This document shows, one piece after another, positions 61,665 to 64,000 of a stretch of 64,000 nt of DNA. The notes beneath the pieces are model-generated. The model was not told where the DNA came from. It searched no databases and worked only from the letters and a program-made list of their open reading frames with translations. Location of the stretch: positions 1 through 64,000 of the forward strand of contig JAEZWF010000004.1 in assembly GCA_023420415.1 (NCBI GenBank), in the 5' to 3' direction. How positions within the stretch are numbered: position 1 is the stretch's first letter; every line of letters begins with the position of its first letter. Made by a program: the position numbers and the translations under genes. The stretch is from Actinomycetes bacterium (lineage in GTDB: Bacteria; Actinomycetota; Actinomycetes; Actinomycetales; Dermatophilaceae).

Positions 61665-62435
61665 ATGCACATCCGGTCACGCCGTACCGCCATCACCGTG
61701 TCCACACTCACCTTGGCCGCGTCGGCCGTCGCGCTCACCTCGGGCACGGCGGCGTCGGCGCAGTCCAGCGCCACCATCTACGTCGTGCAGGGCCTGCCGT
61801 CCACGACGGTCGATGTCCTCGTCGACGACAAGGCGGTCAAGACCAAGGTCCCGGGCGCCAGCCTCGCTGGCCCGTTCACCGTCGAGTCGGGCAGCCGCAC
61901 GGTCAGCTTCGTCTCGGGCGGCAAGGAGCTGCTCACCCGATCGGTGACGCTCAAGCCAGGGCAGAACACCGACCTGGTGCTCCACCTGCCGGTCGACCCC
62001 GACGCCAAGCCCGTGCTGACCCAGTTCGACAACAGCCTGGCTGCCGTGCCCGACGACAAGGCGGCCGTCGTGGTCACCCACACCGCCGCCGTGCCTCCTG
62101 CCGACGTCGTCGTCGACGGCAAGGTGCTCTTTGCCAACATCGCCAACGGCGAGTCGCTCAGCGTGGTGGTGCCGACCGCGACCTACTCGGTGAAGATCGT
62201 GCCCGCTGGCGAGAGCGGGCCCGCGGTGCTGGGGCCGGTCGACCTGGCGGTCAAGGGCGGGTCCCTGAACCGCGTCTTCGCCGTCGGCGACCCCGCCAGC
62301 ACCACGATGCGTGTCGTCACGCAGGTCATCGACGTGCCCGCCAAGGGGTCCAGTGCGGCACCGTCGCGCGTGGACACGGGAAGCGGCGGCCAGGTCGCCG
62401 GGTACCGGCCATGGGTCGTGCCGTTCGCCCGCTGA
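61665..62435 (+). CDS. Exported DUF4397 domain protein
   Basis: A 256-residue secreted protein. The signal peptide is TAITVSTLTLAASAVALTSG with cleavage near ASAQS (residue 33). The remaining part is two DUF4397 beta-sandwich domains: ATIYVVQGLPSTTVDVLVDD (about 35-54) and the second, VVVTHTAAVPPADVVVDGKV (about 130-150). It ends RPWVVPFAR with no anchor. The ATG has AGGGGG 4 nt upstream. The next gene, a sortase, overlaps its 3' end by 25 nt; this DUF4397-sortase pairing is common in actinobacteria, though no LPXTG site is visible in the protein. Confidence 0.88.
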   Translation: MHIRSRRTAITVSTLTLAASAVALTSGTAASAQSSATIYVVQGLPSTTVDVLVDDKAVKTKVPGASLAGPFTVESGSRTVSFVSGGKELLTRSVTLKPGQNTDLVLHLPVDPDAKPVLTQFDNSLAAVPDDKAAVVVTHTAAVPPADVVVDGKVLFANIANGESLSVVVPTATYSVKIVPAGESGPAVLGPVDLAVKGGSLNRVFAVGDPASTTMRVVTQVIDVPAKGSSAAPSRVDTGSGGQVAGYRPWVVPFAR

Positions 62436-63124
62436 CCCCGGGTCCTGACCGCCTCCCGCGCGCTCGACTGCAGGCCGCCCGCGCAGGAGCACTCGCCCTG
62501 GCGGGAGCGCTCGCCCTCGCAGCTGTCCTCGGCGGGTGCAGCACACCATCGGGATCGGGTTCGGGATCGGGGTCAGGCGCCGGAGCGGATGCCGGCGCCG
62601 CCCGCATCACCGAGACCTCGTCCGCGCCCGTCCCCGCCGCGACCGGGCGCGTCGCCCCCGGCGAACGGATGCGGTTCGTCCCCACGAGCATCGTGCTGCC
62701 GGGCGGCGCTTCCATGCGGGTGGTTCCCGCGGTCACCCGGCAGGGTGTGCTCGACGTGCCCCGGGACCTCGCGGTCGCCGGGTGGTGGGACGGCGGCGCC
62801 TGGGCAGGTGATCCCTACGGCACCACCGTCATTGCCGCCCATGTGGACTCTGCCGAGCAGGGGGTCGGCCTGTTCGCCGACCTGCTCGAGGTGAAGCCCG
62901 GCGCGAAGGTGACCGTCCGCGCGGGGCGGAACCAGGCGGCATACCGCGTCACGAGGACCGAGACGGTGCGCAAGCAGGCCCTGGCGACCGGCACGGAAGC
63001 CTTCGACCAGCGGGGACCACACCGGCTCGTGCTGGTGACGTGCACCGGGCGGTTCGACCCGGCGACCCGCAGCTACGACTCGAACTTCGTCGTGTTCGCC
63101 GAACCTCTGGGCCCGGCCACCTGA
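62411..63124 (+). CDS. Class F sortase
   Basis: A 237-residue sortase. A hydrophobic helix with lipobox-like Cys (GALALAGALALAAVLGGC) is followed by a Gly/Ser repeat (SGSGSGSGSGAG) and the catalytic domain (about 80-237). The catalytic residues are His in VIAAHVDSAEQG, Cys in VLVTCTGRFDPATRSYDSNF and Arg in the same segment (ATRSYDSN). Class F enzymes are actinobacterial housekeeping or accessory transpeptidases. The ATG at 62411 lies inside the preceding gene, 25 nt before its stop, so translational coupling is likely. Confidence 0.9.
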   Translation: MGRAVRPLTPGPDRLPRARLQAARAGALALAGALALAAVLGGCSTPSGSGSGSGSGAGADAGAARITETSSAPVPAATGRVAPGERMRFVPTSIVLPGGASMRVVPAVTRQGVLDVPRDLAVAGWWDGGAWAGDPYGTTVIAAHVDSAEQGVGLFADLLEVKPGAKVTVRAGRNQAAYRVTRTETVRKQALATGTEAFDQRGPHRLVLVTCTGRFDPATRSYDSNFVVFAEPLGPAT

Positions 63125-63133
63125 GGCTGGGCG

Positions 63134-64000
63134 CTACTGGAAGACGATGGTGCGGCGGCCGCGCAGCACCACCCGGTGCTCGGCGTGCCAGCGCAGCGCT
63201 CGGGCGAAGGCCATCGCCTCGAGCTCCTGCCCCACCCGCGCCAGCTCGGCCGGGCTCATCCGGTGGTCGACCCGGCGGAAGTCCTGCTCGATGATCGGGC
63301 CCTCGTCGAGGTCGGCGGTCACGTAGTGCGCGGTGGCCCCGATGACCTTGACGCCGCGGTCGTGCGCCTGGGTGTAGGGCTTCGCGCCCTTGAAGCTCGG
63401 CAGCAGCGAGTGGTGGATGTTGATGATGCGGCCCGGGAAGTCTGCGCACAGCTGCGGCGACAGGATCTGCATGTAGCGCGCCAGCCCGATGGTGTCGGCG
63501 TCGTAGGTCTCGACGAGCCGGCGCAGCTCGGCCTCGGCCTCCGGCTTGGTCTCGCGCGTGACCGGCACGTGGTGGAACGGCACCCCGTGCCACTCGGCCA
63601 GTGCGCGGAAGTCCTCGTGGTTGGACACGATCGCCGGCACCTCGATCGGCAGCCCACCGTTGCCGACGCGAAAGAGGACGTCGTTGAGGACGTGACCCTG
63701 CTGGCTCACCATGAGCAGCACGCGCCGCGGCACCGCGAGGTCGTGCACGGCGGCGGTCATGCCGAAGTCGTGCGCCACCCCCGCCAAGGCAGCCTCGATC
63801 TCGGCGGCGGTCACGGGCGCGCCTTCGCGCGCGAGGTGCATCCGCAGGTGGAACTCGCCGCTGCTGGCGTCACCGAACTGCTGGGCGTCCACGATGGTCA
63901 GCCCCTGCTCCAGCATCACGCCCGACACGGCGTGGACGATGCCGACCCGGTCGGGGCACGACACGGTCAGGACGAACTCACGCCCGGGGACGCTGGCCGG
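63134..64000 (-). CDS. purU: Formyltetrahydrofolate deformylase (5' end beyond right edge)
   Basis: Hydrolyses 10-formyl-THF to THF and formate, supplying formate for purine synthesis or balancing one-carbon pools. The visible 288 residues carry an N-terminal ACT domain (VLTVSCPDRVGIVHAVSGVM) and the formyltransferase-like domain with VSNHEDFRALAEWHGVPF, INIHHSLLPSFKGAKPYTQA (active-site His/Ser) and ATAHYVTADLDEGPIIEQDF (catalytic Asp). The reading frame stays open to the window end, so the start lies outside; an internal GTG at 63964 is not the start because the ACT domain begins before it. Confidence 0.94.
   Translation of the reverse strand, partial: PASVPGREFVLTVSCPDRVGIVHAVSGVMLEQGLTIVDAQQFGDASSGEFHLRMHLAREGAPVTAAEIEAALAGVAHDFGMTAAVHDLAVPRRVLLMVSQQGHVLNDVLFRVGNGGLPIEVPAIVSNHEDFRALAEWHGVPFHHVPVTRETKPEAEAELRRLVETYDADTIGLARYMQILSPQLCADFPGRIINIHHSLLPSFKGAKPYTQAHDRGVKVIGATAHYVTADLDEGPIIEQDFRRVDHRMSPAELARVGQELEAMAFARALRWHAEHRVVLRGRRTIVFQ

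Larger units (their letters stand above)
598..62944. repeat. Dispersed DNA motif GTATGCC/GGCATAC (consensus GGTATGCCGCG), about 70 sites
   Basis: By eye I count about 34 GTATGCC and about 36 GGCATAC sites across the window, nearly all followed (or preceded) by G (C). Examples are 5428, 7849, 11980, 13874, 21779, 29432, 30549, 33624, 37772, 41518, 53187 and 58675 on one strand and 2178, 4862, 10172, 16184, 23569, 31598, 33991, 45216, 50346 and 61433 on the other. Sites lie in every reading frame, in intergenic DNA, and twice over a start codon (2741, 7118). It is described further in the findings. Confidence 0.8.

Noticed and set aside
598..62944. GTATGCC motif as a polar KOPS or Chi-like signal
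   Set aside because: Counts on the two strands are about equal within this window, with no visible orientation bias; a larger region would be needed to revisit this.

Overview
The window is high-G+C DNA with tightly packed genes, frequent 1-4 nt stop/start overlaps, GTG and TTG starts, a mycothiol-dependent-enzyme relative and actinobacterial families (DUF4439, DUF5996, CE1758/CE1759 flavin pair, class F sortase). This points to a chromosome of an actinomycete, probably a Micrococcales member of the Intrasporangiaceae type; the genus is a guess. The order infB-ylxR-nusA-rimP ... proS ... DUF4081/GNAT-ispG ... rseP-dxr matches the conserved order known from Mycobacterium tuberculosis Rv2839c to Rv2870c, so this is a core chromosomal region with lineage-specific blocks inserted.

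Layout. 1-2636: transcription/translation operon on the minus strand (rimP, nusA, ylxR, infB; infB runs off the left edge). 2741-4752: DUF4439 lipoprotein and an APH(6)-like kinase. 4823-8611: C4-dicarboxylate two-component system divergent from dctA. 8765-13139: GNAT, a signal-less solute-binding-like protein, a relic of an EVE-domain gene, and a flavin monooxygenase/FMN reductase/DUF5996 operon. 13124-17189: Lrp-type regulator divergent from branched-chain 2-oxoacid dehydrogenase E1alpha-E1beta-E2. 17209-21516: a 1435-residue secreted propeller/Fn3 protein. 21642-27585: a mix of DUF255, GGCT-like, mycothiol-type, kinase, TSUP and HAD genes. 27585-33608: proS, DoxX, GNAT, AraC/VOC and ispG. 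33738-37897: NarL-type two-component system and a FtsX/LolD-type ABC exporter. 38054-42686: coiled-coil protein, rseP, dxr, barstar and secreted ribonuclease. 42698-58153: a polyamine catabolism and uptake region (gabD, agmatinase, potDABC, aminobutyraldehyde dehydrogenase, Lrp regulator, putrescine-type aminotransferase, FAD oxidoreductase), interrupted by alkaline phosphatase, VOC and HtrA genes. 58164-64000: LOG-like, DUF1990, CopD pair, DUF4397 plus class F sortase, and purU running off the right edge.

Pathway logic. Agmatine would be cut to putrescine; putrescine would be imported by PotDABC, transaminated to 4-aminobutyraldehyde, oxidised to GABA, and the carbon passed via succinate semialdehyde (GabD) to succinate. 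No separate GABA transaminase is visible. The Lrp/AsnC gene beside the aminotransferase is the obvious local regulator.

The strongest unexplained signal is not a gene. The 7-mer GTATGCC/GGCATAC (usually within GGTATGCCGCG) occurs about 70 times in 64 kb by eye, about equally on both strands, in all reading frames and in intergenic DNA, and it imposes rare codons (TAT, ATA, GCA). A simple composition estimate gives about 6-7. Alongside it there are several families of intergenic stem-loop repeats, one of which forms two mutually exclusive hairpins upstream of an ABC exporter. No tRNA, rRNA, CRISPR array, insertion sequence or prophage was recognised.
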